This document shows, piece after piece, positions 44,432-53,780 of a DNA stretch of 64,000 bases. How positions within the stretch are numbered: position 1 is the first letter of the stretch; every line of letters begins with the position of its first letter. Source of the DNA: Planctomycetota bacterium (GTDB taxonomy: Bacteria; Planctomycetota; UBA8742; UBA2392); NCBI GenBank assembly GCA_015075515.1, contig JABTUE010000004.1, positions 543,361-607,360 of the forward strand. The letters are read 5' to 3'. Both the position numbers and the translations under genes were made by a program. The notes beneath the pieces were generated by a model that had not been told where the DNA came from, did no database searches, and worked only from the letters and a program-made list of their open reading frames with translations.

Positions 44432-47125
44432 TTAGCGCGGGGTGGTGACGCCCGCACCGTAGGCGTGCTCGATCTCTTCTTCGAGGTCAATGATACGGGC
44501 GGAAACCACGATAATGATGTCCTCGCGCACAACACTCTTGCCACGGCGGGTGAACAGTGGCCCGATCAGCGGCAGATCAGACAGGATGGGAATACCGGAT
44601 TCGGCCTGGGTTTCGCTCATCTTGCGCAGGCCGCCAATCACAAAGCTGCCGCCATCGGGCACGGTAACGGTGGTACGGATACGCTGCAGGCTGAGCTGCG
44701 GCGTCTGGATCGCCACCGGGGTACCGACACCCAGGCTGGTCAGGAACGTCGGGATCGGACGCAGCAGCACCGCCAACGTCGGCCGCAGTTCCAGTGTGAC
44801 ATAGCGGCGGTCGGCGCTGATGGTCGGACGTACGTCCAGCACAATGCCGTCGCGGATGATGTCCACGATCGGGTCGGCCACGGCCACGCCGGTCGCGGTG
44901 CTGACGTCAAAGTCACGGATGTACGCGATTTCGTTAAGAATGCTAACGTGGGCACGCTGGGTGTTGTGCACGGTAATGCGCGGCGCCGTCAGCAGCGTGG
45001 CGCGTTCGCGCTTGCGCACGGCGCGCAGAATCGCGTTGACTTCGGGGTTGTCCACAAACGCCAACTGGAAGCTCATGCCGCCCAGATTGGTCAGGCCGAC
45101 GTTGCCACGGCGGCCGCCCAGGCTCTGATCAAACAGGTTTTCAACGCGGGCGCGCTGGTCAATTCGGACGTTGCCCGAAGGCGGCATGTCCTGGAAGAAG
45201 AAGCCGGCATCGTTACCCGTGCCGCCGGGGCCCGCGGGGTTACTGTTGTTGCCGAACTGGATGTCGTCCAGCGCGGCAGGAACAGGCGGAATGCCCGGCG
45301 CCGGAATCTGGGGGCTGCCGCCGATGCCGCGGAAATCAAGCCCGATGTCTTCCAGGAAGTCGTCGCGGATGGTGATGAAGCGGCTTTCCACGCTGACGGT
45401 CAGGCCCTGGCTGCGGCGCAGGTCCGACAGCAACTGGGCCACCTTGTCAATGTTGTCCGGATTGTTCAGGACAATCAGGTCCTGCTGACGGGTGGTGATG
45501 CCGTGGCCGTCGGCGCCCCAACTGTCCGGATCAATGGTTTCTTCGATGACCGCCTGCAGATCCTCAATCGCCACCGGGTCGGCATCCTGGGCGTCGTCGT
45601 CGCGGCCAAAGCGGCTGTCCTGCTGGGTGTCACCCTGCAGGCGCGGCTCGTCACCCTTGAAGGTCCGGAGGGTAACCAGCAGGTCGGCCACGTTGAACAC
45701 GCGGCGCACCACGTTACGGCCCACGCTGGACCCCTGGGCGCCGATGATCACGGCACCGTTTTCAATGCGCCAGTCCAGATCGGCTTCACCGCACACCAGG
45801 TCGAGCGCCTGGCGCAGCTTTACACGGCCGATATCCAGGTTGATCGCGGTGGTACCGTCCACGTCGCGGGCGCGGATAACGTTGATGCGCCCCTCGGTGC
45901 GGAACACCTTGATCACTTCGTCCAGCGGCGTATCTTCAAACAGCACCGGCAGCGTCACGTTTTCTACGGCGCTGCGCACGGAAATGTCTTCCTTGGACAG
46001 TTCCGTGCGACGCTTGGCATCCAAAGCCTCCTGGCGCTGCTGGGCACGGCGGTAGGCCTCGGTGTCGGGCAGCTCCACGTCACCCAGCGGCATGCGGTTG
46101 CTGGCCATGACCAGTTGCATGGACTCCTTCCAACTGCGGTTGAAGTCTTCCCATGCGTTGCGGTCGCGCTTGCCCTGTTCAAGGTCCACGGCGATCTGTT
46201 TCAACCGCGCGACCTGTTCATTGTAAGGATCTTCCCGCAGGATCTTGTTGAGCACCACCACACACTCGCGGTACTCCTTGCGGTTGAAGTATTCCTGGGC
46301 CAATGAATACAGGTTGCGGATCTGTTCGCGGTAGCGATCCAGTTCCTGCTGGATTTCAAGCTCGCGCAGGCGGCGTTCCTGTTCGCGCACCTTCACGAAG
46401 TCTTCCAGCCGCGCCTTTTCGCGCAGGGTCTGGGCCTCGGAAATCAGCAGCCGGGCCTCGCGCTCCTGCTGTTCGCTGGTTTCGAGATAGCTGGTCCAGC
46501 GGATCAGCTCCAGCGCCTTTTCCAATTCGGCGATCGCCTCGGCGTAGCGGCCGGCGCGGATGTTGCGGCGGCCTTCGTCCAGCGAACGGCTGATTTCATA
46601 GGCAGCCTCGGCACGCAGGGCGGCTTCTTCTTCGCTGCGGGCACGGGCCATGTTTTCCGACTTGGTGCGCTGAACGCCCAGTGTCTGCTCGGCGTCGGCC
46701 TTGACCTGAAGAGCCGTGGCGTTCTTGTCGTCCATCAGCAGCGCGTCGTTGGCGTACTCCAGCGCCTCCTGGAAGCGCTGGTCCCGATAACGGCGCAGCG
46801 CCTCGTTGGCGTAAAACTCGGACAACGCCTTAAGGTCGCGCGTGCTGCCCTTGTTCGCGGCGGGCTGGGCCGCGCCGCGACCCTGGGCCTCGGCAGCTTT
46901 GCCGCTGTTGCCGGCCACGGGTTCTACGCTGCGTGCGCGCGAAGCATCCGCCTCGGCCTCGGCGGCCGGGTTGGCGCCGCTTTCCATGCGCGACACATAG
47001 TCGTCCGTGGAGGACTTGATGCCGCCGTTGCCAGTCTGTGCGGGGCCGGAGGCGCACGCGGCGACCACTCCAGCCATTGCGGCGATTGCGAAGTACGCAA
47101 GCCGCCTGCGGATCCCAACGTCCAT
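44432..47125 (-). CDS. pilQ: Secretin lipoprotein (PilQ/GspD family) with N-terminal helical repeats
   Basis: I use the ATG at 47125, which has GAGGAG ten bases upstream; 47134 and 47143 are also ATGs. The protein has 897 residues. It begins as a lipoprotein (AMAGVVAAC, Cys24). Residues about 60-330 are helical with TPR and coiled-coil character. A secretin N-domain is at about 370-470 (VLFEDTPLDEVIKVF, then RVKLRQALDLVC), and the pore-forming secretin domain at about 600-880 ends GIPILSDLPLIGPLFTRRG. It would form the outer-membrane ring of a type IV pilus or type II-like system. A terminator and its own promoter lie upstream, so it can be transcribed separately from the pilM group. Confidence 0.9.
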   Translation of the reverse strand: MDVGIRRRLAYFAIAAMAGVVAACASGPAQTGNGGIKSSTDDYVSRMESGANPAAEAEADASRARSVEPVAGNSGKAAEAQGRGAAQPAANKGSTRDLKALSEFYANEALRRYRDQRFQEALEYANDALLMDDKNATALQVKADAEQTLGVQRTKSENMARARSEEEAALRAEAAYEISRSLDEGRRNIRAGRYAEAIAELEKALELIRWTSYLETSEQQEREARLLISEAQTLREKARLEDFVKVREQERRLRELEIQQELDRYREQIRNLYSLAQEYFNRKEYRECVVVLNKILREDPYNEQVARLKQIAVDLEQGKRDRNAWEDFNRSWKESMQLVMASNRMPLGDVELPDTEAYRRAQQRQEALDAKRRTELSKEDISVRSAVENVTLPVLFEDTPLDEVIKVFRTEGRINVIRARDVDGTTAINLDIGRVKLRQALDLVCGEADLDWRIENGAVIIGAQGSSVGRNVVRRVFNVADLLVTLRTFKGDEPRLQGDTQQDSRFGRDDDAQDADPVAIEDLQAVIEETIDPDSWGADGHGITTRQQDLIVLNNPDNIDKVAQLLSDLRRSQGLTVSVESRFITIRDDFLEDIGLDFRGIGGSPQIPAPGIPPVPAALDDIQFGNNSNPAGPGGTGNDAGFFFQDMPPSGNVRIDQRARVENLFDQSLGGRRGNVGLTNLGGMSFQLAFVDNPEVNAILRAVRKRERATLLTAPRITVHNTQRAHVSILNEIAYIRDFDVSTATGVAVADPIVDIIRDGIVLDVRPTISADRRYVTLELRPTLAVLLRPIPTFLTSLGVGTPVAIQTPQLSLQRIRTTVTVPDGGSFVIGGLRKMSETQAESGIPILSDLPLIGPLFTRRGKSVVREDIIIVVSARIIDLEEEIEHAYGAGVTTPR

Positions 47126-47207
47126 AATGTGCATGCTCCTCATCCGTCGGGGATGATGCCCGGGGGACGATGCGACAGGGGTCCTGCCTGCAAAGGAGGG
47201 GATCCTT

Positions 47208-47235
47208 ATCCTAGTGCACCCCGCCCCGGTGTCAA
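47208..47235 (-). promoter_or_regulatory. pilQ: Sigma70-like promoter of the secretin gene
   Basis: On the minus strand a perfect TTGACA (47235-47230), a 16-base spacer and TAGGAT (47213-47208), with about 75 bases to the ATG at 47125. Confidence 0.6.
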
Positions 47236-47278
47236 CGACAGAAATGCCAAGCCCTTGTGCTTTCGCCACAAACAACAA

Positions 47279-47303
47279 CCCGGCGGCCTTGCGGGCCGCC
47301 GGG
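47279..47303 (-). terminator. Intrinsic terminator after the EF-hand protein gene
   Basis: CCCGGCGGCC (47279-47288), loop TTGCG, GGCCGCCGGG (47294-47303); the minus strand then reads TTGTTGTTTGT. It lies just after the EF-hand gene stop at 47321. Confidence 0.75.
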
Positions 47304-47320
47304 CCGGAATGTGATGCACA

Positions 47321-49279
47321 TCAACGATACAGGGTGCCGAACAGGTCGAACTTTTCACCGCCCACGGTCACATGCCGTTCGGCGGCGCCCTCAAACTTGC
47401 CCACGGTCATATTCACCGTGCCGCCCTTGATGTTGCGCAAGGCCGCGGCATTGAGCAACACGCCGGCCGAGTCGTAGATCTTGACACCTTCCGGCGGCGA
47501 CGAGAAATCACAGTTCGCGCCGACCTCTTCACCCACGCGCACTTTCTTGCGCAGCATGACAACGCGGTACCACTTGTCGTCAACCTGGTGCCAGCGTGTG
47601 ATTTCAAACGTGGCGTCCACGTTAGGCCGGCCATAGTTGGTCATGCCGTAAACACGCACCTCCAGCGACGATTCTGTGCTGGGTGCAGGCTGGGCGGGCA
47701 GGTTGCCCTTGGTGGCCTTGGGCAGGTCAAAGTCACCAAGCTCGGGGTGCGTGAACAGAGCCGTGTCTTTGGTGTTGGTGACAAAACGATAGCCAGTGCG
47801 GAAGTCCATTTTGCCCGACCCAAGAACCGATGTGATGTCCGCCGGGGCGGTTTCACCCACCTTGATGACCTTGCCCTGACGTTCCTTGATCTGGGCCGCG
47901 GTATACTCGCCGCCCAGATTGGGTGCGGTGTTGTTGTTCACGGATTCGGTGATGGAAACGCGGTACCAGGCTGAATCCTGGCCGGTGCCGTAGCGCAGCC
48001 ACTTGGTCAGGATAATGCCCGTGTTTTCGCCGCCGCTGTTCCAGGACAGGATCACCCGGTTGGGCACACGCACCGGATGATTGGGCTGAACCACACGGGT
48101 CGAGCCGCGCTTGGACCCGTAGGTGATGTCGCGCTTGAGTCCCCGCTTGAGGGGCTTGCCCGTCAGCACGCGCACGGCGTAGGTATATGTGGCATCGGTT
48201 TCAAAACCCACGTCGCGGAACTCGTTGCCGGTGGCTTCGGCGTAAATTTCCCAGTCTTCCGGCTGGGCTGGCGGCACGGGCGGAGAATCAACTTTGGCAA
48301 AAACCTGCTTGGCCAGAATCTTGTTGGGGTGAACATCTTTGTTCTTGCGCTGGCCGTCTTCGGCCGGGCTTTCCCACCACTTTTCAAAGCGTTCTTCCCA
48401 GGCGCGCAGGTCCGCGTTGTACTTGCGCACGCGGCCATCGTGTTCGCGGCGGCGTTGTTCGCGTGTTTCCGGGCTGTAGCGCTCAATCAGGAAGCTGGCA
48501 TCAGAGGGCACCTCTGCCGGCGCGTCCCAGGTGACCACGATTTCCATGCGCTCGGGGTCAAAGGTCACGCCCACCGACTTCACGGGGGCCAGCGCCACTG
48601 TCTCATCGGGTTTGTAACGATCCTTGTACTCCTGCAATGAGATCTTGTTGTCGAACGTGTCGTCATTATCCACGTCGGGACGATCCCACTTGCGCAGTTC
48701 ATCGGACGTGATTTCGTCGGGAGCGGTCAAAAAGCCGTCATTGTTCAGGTCAAGTTCCTTGAAGCGTTCTTCGTCTTCCTTGGGCGGATCCTTGTACTCG
48801 TTCTGATCAATGAACTTGTCGCCGTTGCGGTCCCATTCGGCAAACTTGCCCAGGCGCCCGCCCATGCTGCCGTAGGGCGACTTGCGGAACTCGGTTTCCG
48901 ACCAGCGGCCATCCTTGTCGGTGTCGTATTCCTCAAACTCGTTCTGTTCGCGATCCTGAATCGTCACGCGCACCACAATCGGCAGGCTGTTGAGCTTGCG
49001 TTCGCCCTCGGGCGCGCGGTAGCCGTCGCGGTTGTCCGGCGTGACCATGTCCATCACCGCCGTCACCGACGGCAACGTGGATTGCGGCAGTTCGGCCTTG
49101 CTGCTGTCGCGGCGGGCGTTGACGTCGCGAATAGCCTTGTCCAGGCGCGCCTGCTCACCGCTGATGTTGCCGCTGATGTACACCACGGCCACAAACACCA
49201 CCAGCAACAGGCCGCCCAGGGCCGGCGCCGCGATGGGGCCGAACTGAGCCACAGGGTTGGGTTTGCTTTCGGTTGCCAT
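47321..49279 (-). CDS. Membrane-anchored EF-hand protein in the pilM-pilO operon
   Basis: The ATG at 49279 follows AAGGA, giving 652 residues. One N-terminal membrane helix (about 17-38) anchors it with the rest outside the cytoplasm. Three canonical EF-hand loops are visible: D119-T-D-K-D-G...E130, D150-R-N-G-D...E161 and D177-L-N-N-D-G...D188; a fourth (from D202) is irregular. From about residue 230 come FN3-like beta segments (VTFDPERMEIVVTWDAPAE) and further beta domains. It takes the place where PilP usually sits between PilO and PilQ, but I see no PilP signature. Calcium binding could couple pilus or secretion assembly to external Ca. It follows the PilO-like gene by 53 bases. Confidence 0.75.
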   Translation of the reverse strand: MATESKPNPVAQFGPIAAPALGGLLLVVFVAVVYISGNISGEQARLDKAIRDVNARRDSSKAELPQSTLPSVTAVMDMVTPDNRDGYRAPEGERKLNSLPIVVRVTIQDREQNEFEEYDTDKDGRWSETEFRKSPYGSMGGRLGKFAEWDRNGDKFIDQNEYKDPPKEDEERFKELDLNNDGFLTAPDEITSDELRKWDRPDVDNDDTFDNKISLQEYKDRYKPDETVALAPVKSVGVTFDPERMEIVVTWDAPAEVPSDASFLIERYSPETREQRRREHDGRVRKYNADLRAWEERFEKWWESPAEDGQRKNKDVHPNKILAKQVFAKVDSPPVPPAQPEDWEIYAEATGNEFRDVGFETDATYTYAVRVLTGKPLKRGLKRDITYGSKRGSTRVVQPNHPVRVPNRVILSWNSGGENTGIILTKWLRYGTGQDSAWYRVSITESVNNNTAPNLGGEYTAAQIKERQGKVIKVGETAPADITSVLGSGKMDFRTGYRFVTNTKDTALFTHPELGDFDLPKATKGNLPAQPAPSTESSLEVRVYGMTNYGRPNVDATFEITRWHQVDDKWYRVVMLRKKVRVGEEVGANCDFSSPPEGVKIYDSAGVLLNAAALRNIKGGTVNMTVGKFEGAAERHVTVGGEKFDLFGTLYR

Positions 49280-49332
49280 GACTGCGTTCCTTTGCGGGGC
49301 GGGGCCGAACGCAGCACCGCGCCGCCGGTTGT

Positions 49333-50379
49333 TTAGTCGGTCTTGGGCGTCACCACGCCGCGCCAGTTCTTGTTGAAAGTCAGAGCGCGGGCACGAATGC
49401 CGCAGCGCACCGGCAGAATCACCTGGGTTTCCTTGCGCAGCTTGTCTTCGATTTCCTGGCGCTTCTGGATCACAACCTGGTCTTCCGAACTGGCGTTGGC
49501 CGGAATACCCCAGGCGGCCTTGTCCTTGTTCAGGATGCTCAGCGACGCACCCAGCGGGCGTTCCATCATCTCCATCTGCAGTTCGCTGATCTCGATCGGG
49601 AACGCCCAGCGGCCCTGGCCCTCCTTGGCCTTGGCGGTGTTGCCCAGAGTCAGGTTGCTGGGGTTGGCCAATTCTTCGGCCAGCGCGGTGGCAAAGCTGG
49701 GGTGGCACTCCAGAATGATGGCAAAAGGATGATCTTCCCACGGAGTGTCAGGGCTTACGGATTCACTGCCGCGCGATTCCCACTTGAAGTCCACCAGCCG
49801 CACGCCCTGGCCGCGGAAAGCATCCAGTTCCAGCAGCTTTTCACAGGTGAAGCAAACCTCATGCATCACGCGAAGCTGTTTCTGGAATGAAGGAATCGCT
49901 TTCGGGTCGGCAATCGAGTTCATCTGATCCTGCAGCGACTTCCAGAACATGACAGGCTGAGACGCGGCAAGCTTGCGACCACCCAGAACTTCGGGCAGTT
50001 CCGGTTCCTTCTCCATGCGGGCAAAACGCGCCATCAGGTTCTTGACCAGCGCGTCGCCTTCTTCCGAATAAAAAGCCGCGCCGTCGCGGTAGGTCTTGGC
50101 GTCAGTGGTCAGGGCCACACCGGGGCCTTTTTCCAGGGCTTGCAGCGAACCCTCGAACTCTTTCTCGAAGGCATCCTTCTTGCGCTTGACCAGCTCGTTG
50201 TCCTTTTTGGTCGGCAGGGCCGAATTCTTGGCCACGTGCTTGCTCAGGCCGGCAATGGAGCTGGCAATGTCCTTTTCCTTGCCGGACTTGACCATGATGC
50301 CGACAACCATCAGCACGGCGCCGATCAGCACGCCCGCGCCCAGCACGACAAAGTGCAGATTTTTCTTCAGGCCTTCCAT
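49333..50379 (-). CDS. PilO-like inner-membrane assembly protein
   Basis: The ATG at 50379 has AGGAG seven bases upstream; 348 residues. A short cytoplasmic end, one membrane helix (about 8-30), a coiled-coil stretch (about 35-85), and a mixed alpha/beta periplasmic region match the layout of PilO, and it lies right after the PilM-PilN fusion as pilO does. The periplasmic domain is larger than in classical PilO (about 200 residues). Sequence similarity to PilO cannot be read directly, so the name rests on topology and position. It has a Cys pair in HEVCFTCEKLLEL. Confidence 0.65.
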   Translation of the reverse strand: MEGLKKNLHFVVLGAGVLIGAVLMVVGIMVKSGKEKDIASSIAGLSKHVAKNSALPTKKDNELVKRKKDAFEKEFEGSLQALEKGPGVALTTDAKTYRDGAAFYSEEGDALVKNLMARFARMEKEPELPEVLGGRKLAASQPVMFWKSLQDQMNSIADPKAIPSFQKQLRVMHEVCFTCEKLLELDAFRGQGVRLVDFKWESRGSESVSPDTPWEDHPFAIILECHPSFATALAEELANPSNLTLGNTAKAKEGQGRWAFPIEISELQMEMMERPLGASLSILNKDKAAWGIPANASSEDQVVIQKRQEIEDKLRKETQVILPVRCGIRARALTFNKNWRGVVTPKTD

Positions 50380-50427
50380 CGGTGGCTCCTGCGTGCGGCC
50401 GGACAACGGCCGGGCAAAATGGTCAGG

Positions 50428-52530
50428 TTACCCGTTCTGTTCGGGCTGGTCGGGTTTCTCCACGGGGGGCATCACGGGGTCCAGCGTCAGGGTCACGCGC
50501 ACGAAGCTCACCCCGAACTTGTACGGATAGCGTGTTACCGTGGCGGCTTCGTTCACGTACTTGATGCTGCCATCAGGGTTCTTGACCAGTTCACCGTTTT
50601 CGTCGCGCTCGGGCCGCCGGATCGTGGGCATGGGTTTTACTACGCCAGCCGGTTCCAGCACGTCGGCCGTGCCTTTGAACAGGCCCATTTCAAGCTTGGG
50701 GAACTTGATGTTCTTGCGGTCGGCCTCGGAGATCCCCTCAAGCTGGCCGCTGGTCTTCAGGTATTCCAGCAGCGCCGCCTCCACATGCTGACGCAGCAGA
50801 CCTGATTCACCGGTCAACAGGCGATTGAGTTCCTCGTGGCCGCCGCTGGCGCTGGTGCCGGAATCAACCCCGGTGCCAAGGTACACCTGGTACACATAGT
50901 TGCGTGTCGCCGTCCACACATTCTTTTCGGCATCGGCGGCACCGCTGACCGAGCGCCACTCGGGCGTGGTGCTGGCCACAAACGCTGCGTTGGTGTCGCC
51001 CTGGGCCAGAACCGTGGGTGCGGGACCACCGGCCGCCGGCCGCTGGTTGATGCGGAAGAACGGCATGTTGGACTTCTGGGCGGCCTCGGCAATCGCGGCG
51101 TCGGTGGCGCGCATGATCAGGCCGGGCACCACATTGGCGGCAATCGTGAAGCTGACACGGGGCAGGTCAATCGTGTTGCCGTCGTTGTCCTTGCCCTTGC
51201 GGTCCAGCACGGCGACGTAACCCTCGGCCAGATTCTGAAGCGAACGGGCCTTGGCTTCCTTGTCACCTACATTCTGAAGATTCCTGTAAGCAGCAGTTTC
51301 CGATTTGGCCAACTGGTCCACATCGGTGGCCTGTTGCAGCGCGGCCTGCACGCCGCCGGTGGCCAGCACACCCATCACCAGCGCCAGCACGCCGCCGGCC
51401 AACGCCAGGCCCCCACCGACAAAGAACGGTACACGCAGGCGTTCGGTCTGCTTGCCCTCAATGTATTCGGGCGGCAGCAGGTTGATCGTGTTGACGCCGT
51501 CCACGCCCAGGCCCTGCAGCGCGAGACCGATCGCCACGGTCAGGCTCTGGATCGTGTTCTGCACTTCGCCGGGGTCCACGTTGCGCGACAGCGTCACGCG
51601 CTGGGGCGCTTCGACCTTGTGGACTTCGTACTGCAATTGCTGTTCAAAGAACTTCTTGATGTTCAGCAGCTTGCTGCCGTTGCCCATCATCACCAGCTTG
51701 CTGATGTTGGCAGCTTCGTTCTGGTTCTTGTAGAAGCCCACCGCGCGATAGATTTCACCCACCATGTCCTTGAGTGGCGGCTTCATGGCCTCAAACACCG
51801 CCGCGGCATCCTTGGACTTGGCGGCGTTGCGCTTGAGCTTTTCGGCGTCTTCGACACTCAGCTTGAAGCGCGCGCGCAGGGCCTTTGTGATTTCGTTGCC
51901 GGCCACAGGCACCACACGCACGTAGGTCTTCTGGCCGTCAATCAGCACCACGTCGGTGTTGTCGGCGCCGATGTCAATTGCCACGCAACTGTCGGCCACC
52001 GCATCGTCAAACTCGTACTTGATGTAGTTGTAAATGCCCAGCGGCGCGACCTGCATGCCGGTGATCTGCAAACCCGCGCTGTCGCAGGCATCCAGCAACT
52101 GCTGGACAACTTCCTTCTTGGCAGCGTACAGGTTGACCTTGAGCTCGTCTTCGCCCTCGGAGTCTTCGATGATCTGGTAGTCCCACACCGCCTCTTCCAG
52201 CTTGATTGGAATCTGGCTGCGGGCTTCGTTCTGGATCGTCTCGCGCACCCGGTCTTTGGGCACGGGCGGCAGGCTGATGATACGGCCCAGGGCATTCTGA
52301 CCCGTCAGGCTGACAAACACCTGCTCGCCCTTCTTGATGCCTTCGGCCACACGCAGTGATGCCAGCGCGCCGGCCAGGGCTTCTTCGCGCGAAACTCCGC
52401 TGCCCAGACCATAGTCGGACAGGCTGATAATATTGAAGGTTTCGAGGCTGACCCCGCCGCCGTCGCCGGAAAGCTTGACGGCTTTCACGCTGGAGGTGCC
52501 AAGCTCAATGCCCCAAGCACTTTTTGCCAT
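50428..52530 (-). CDS. pilM: PilM-PilN fusion, type IV pilus/secretion inner-membrane platform
   Basis: The ATG at 52530 follows GAGGG; 700 residues. Residues 1-345 are PilM, an actin-like ATPase fold: IELGTSSVKAVKL, VFVSLTGQNALGRI, SCVAIDIGADNTDVVLID and VMMGNGSKLLNIKKFF. Immediately after, NTINLLPPEYIEGKQ (347-361) matches the N-terminal peptide of PilN that docks into PilM, followed by one membrane helix (369-392) and a periplasmic region of about 300 residues. PilM and PilN are separate proteins in studied pili. Here PilM is covalently joined to the membrane partner. PilO-like and EF-hand genes follow in the same direction (48 and 53 bases). Confidence 0.9.
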   Translation of the reverse strand: MAKSAWGIELGTSSVKAVKLSGDGGGVSLETFNIISLSDYGLGSGVSREEALAGALASLRVAEGIKKGEQVFVSLTGQNALGRIISLPPVPKDRVRETIQNEARSQIPIKLEEAVWDYQIIEDSEGEDELKVNLYAAKKEVVQQLLDACDSAGLQITGMQVAPLGIYNYIKYEFDDAVADSCVAIDIGADNTDVVLIDGQKTYVRVVPVAGNEITKALRARFKLSVEDAEKLKRNAAKSKDAAAVFEAMKPPLKDMVGEIYRAVGFYKNQNEAANISKLVMMGNGSKLLNIKKFFEQQLQYEVHKVEAPQRVTLSRNVDPGEVQNTIQSLTVAIGLALQGLGVDGVNTINLLPPEYIEGKQTERLRVPFFVGGGLALAGGVLALVMGVLATGGVQAALQQATDVDQLAKSETAAYRNLQNVGDKEAKARSLQNLAEGYVAVLDRKGKDNDGNTIDLPRVSFTIAANVVPGLIMRATDAAIAEAAQKSNMPFFRINQRPAAGGPAPTVLAQGDTNAAFVASTTPEWRSVSGAADAEKNVWTATRNYVYQVYLGTGVDSGTSASGGHEELNRLLTGESGLLRQHVEAALLEYLKTSGQLEGISEADRKNIKFPKLEMGLFKGTADVLEPAGVVKPMPTIRRPERDENGELVKNPDGSIKYVNEAATVTRYPYKFGVSFVRVTLTLDPVMPPVEKPDQPEQNG

Positions 52531-52641
52531 GAGACCCTCGAAGCAAGGAAGCAGGCTGAACGGGGTCGCCGTTTCAGCCCTGGAAGTTCCGGTTGCCTGA
52601 TGCTCGGGGGGTGCGCCTATGGTGTACCTATTTGCGCCCAA

Positions 52642-52647
52642 CGTCAA
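52642..52647 (-). promoter_or_regulatory. Possible -35 of the pilM operon
   Basis: TTGACG on the minus strand (52647-52642) in the 140-base gap before pilM. No good -10 at normal distance (TACACC at 15 bases), so weak. Confidence 0.2.
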
Positions 52648-52670
52648 GCCGCGACTGAATTTGCCGGGGC

Positions 52671-53720
52671 TCAGCTTCCGGTCTTGGGTTCAACCCTCGC
52701 GTTTTCAGGCCCCACATCGGCGCCGGGCGGGCGCTGGGCCAGAGCGTCCAGCCGGGGATCCGGAACCCAGGTACCGGAAAGAATCAGGTTGGTGACGTCT
52801 ACGGGGCGCGTTTCGTTGGGTACCAGGTTGCCCTGGGGATCCTGAAAGCACAGACGCGCCAGTGGTTCTTCAGGGTCGTCAGCCACCCAGATGCCTCCGT
52901 AGCCGGGCGCCAGATGGTTCAGCAATCTGGCCGCCCGCGCCAGATCGCCCCGTGGTCTGCGCAAAGGTCGGGTGACCATGTCGAACCAGCTTCGAGTGGT
53001 GAACCGAAACTCGTACAGCCAGCCGCGCTCAAGCGTGACAACCGTCAGCACGCGCCCGACATCGGCGCTGGTGTTCACGGCCATGGTGTGGTAGTGGCGA
53101 TCACCGGTCACCACAACCATGTCGGCGTGCTCGATGTGCTTGATCCGCACCTTGTCTTCGCGGATTGCCCGCATATCGCGCATGATTGCCCAGAACTCCT
53201 GCGCGATCCAGTCGGCGTGAAGTTCAGGGTTCTCCAGCAGTTTCGACATCAGCTTCAGCCCGTACTCGTACTGGGCCTGGCGCGCCTCCAGCGCCGTGCC
53301 GTACAGACCAGTACGCACGGGGCTGAATTTGTGCTTGCTCAATGCCGTCAGCGTCAGGTTGATCTTGACCGCCTCGGGCGTGGTAAACAGGTCAAAGTCG
53401 CCGCTCATGGCCGCCGAATACAGCAACGGCGCGTGCTCACGGGCCAGTTCCGGGTTCAGCAAAACAAACGCCGACAACAGGCCGTCGGTATCCCAATGGT
53501 TGTTGGTAACGGTGGTGATGCCCGCCAGCAGTTGCTCGCGATCGGGCTGTTTGTTCAGTTGCAGACAACTGCCGGTTGAAAGGTCGCTGCGCAGGGCCAC
53601 CGGCGTTCGGTTGCCCGGCCAGTGCGACAGGTGCAGACGCCCCGGAGCATCGCCGTCCACACTGACACATTCGTCAGGGTTCAGGCCTTCGTGCCAGTGA
53701 CGGTAAACCAGCGATCCCAT
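52671..53720 (-). CDS. Conserved protein of unknown function (DUF6687-like)
   Basis: This 349-residue cytoplasmic protein has the conserved phrases LSHWPGNRTP near residue 33 and TVTNNHWDTDGLLSAFVLLNPE near 72, which I recall from the DUF6687 family; identification is by memory and not certain. The NNHxDTDG motif resembles the His-Asp metal sites of DHH phosphoesterases, so metal-dependent hydrolysis is possible but unproven. No signal peptide. It follows rpiB by 60 bases in the same direction and may be the last gene of that operon. Confidence 0.6.
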   Translation of the reverse strand: MGSLVYRHWHEGLNPDECVSVDGDAPGRLHLSHWPGNRTPVALRSDLSTGSCLQLNKQPDREQLLAGITTVTNNHWDTDGLLSAFVLLNPELAREHAPLLYSAAMSGDFDLFTTPEAVKINLTLTALSKHKFSPVRTGLYGTALEARQAQYEYGLKLMSKLLENPELHADWIAQEFWAIMRDMRAIREDKVRIKHIEHADMVVVTGDRHYHTMAVNTSADVGRVLTVVTLERGWLYEFRFTTRSWFDMVTRPLRRPRGDLARAARLLNHLAPGYGGIWVADDPEEPLARLCFQDPQGNLVPNETRPVDVTNLILSGTWVPDPRLDALAQRPPGADVGPENARVEPKTGS

Positions 53721-53780
53721 GTTCGCATCCAGACAACCATAGCCCGCGCCGAAGCATACACAGGAACGCGACAGACCGGC

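Noticed and set aside
44411..46306. Plus-strand ORF of 631 codons
   Set aside because: Opposite the secretin gene; the secretin reading has a lipobox and full domain order.
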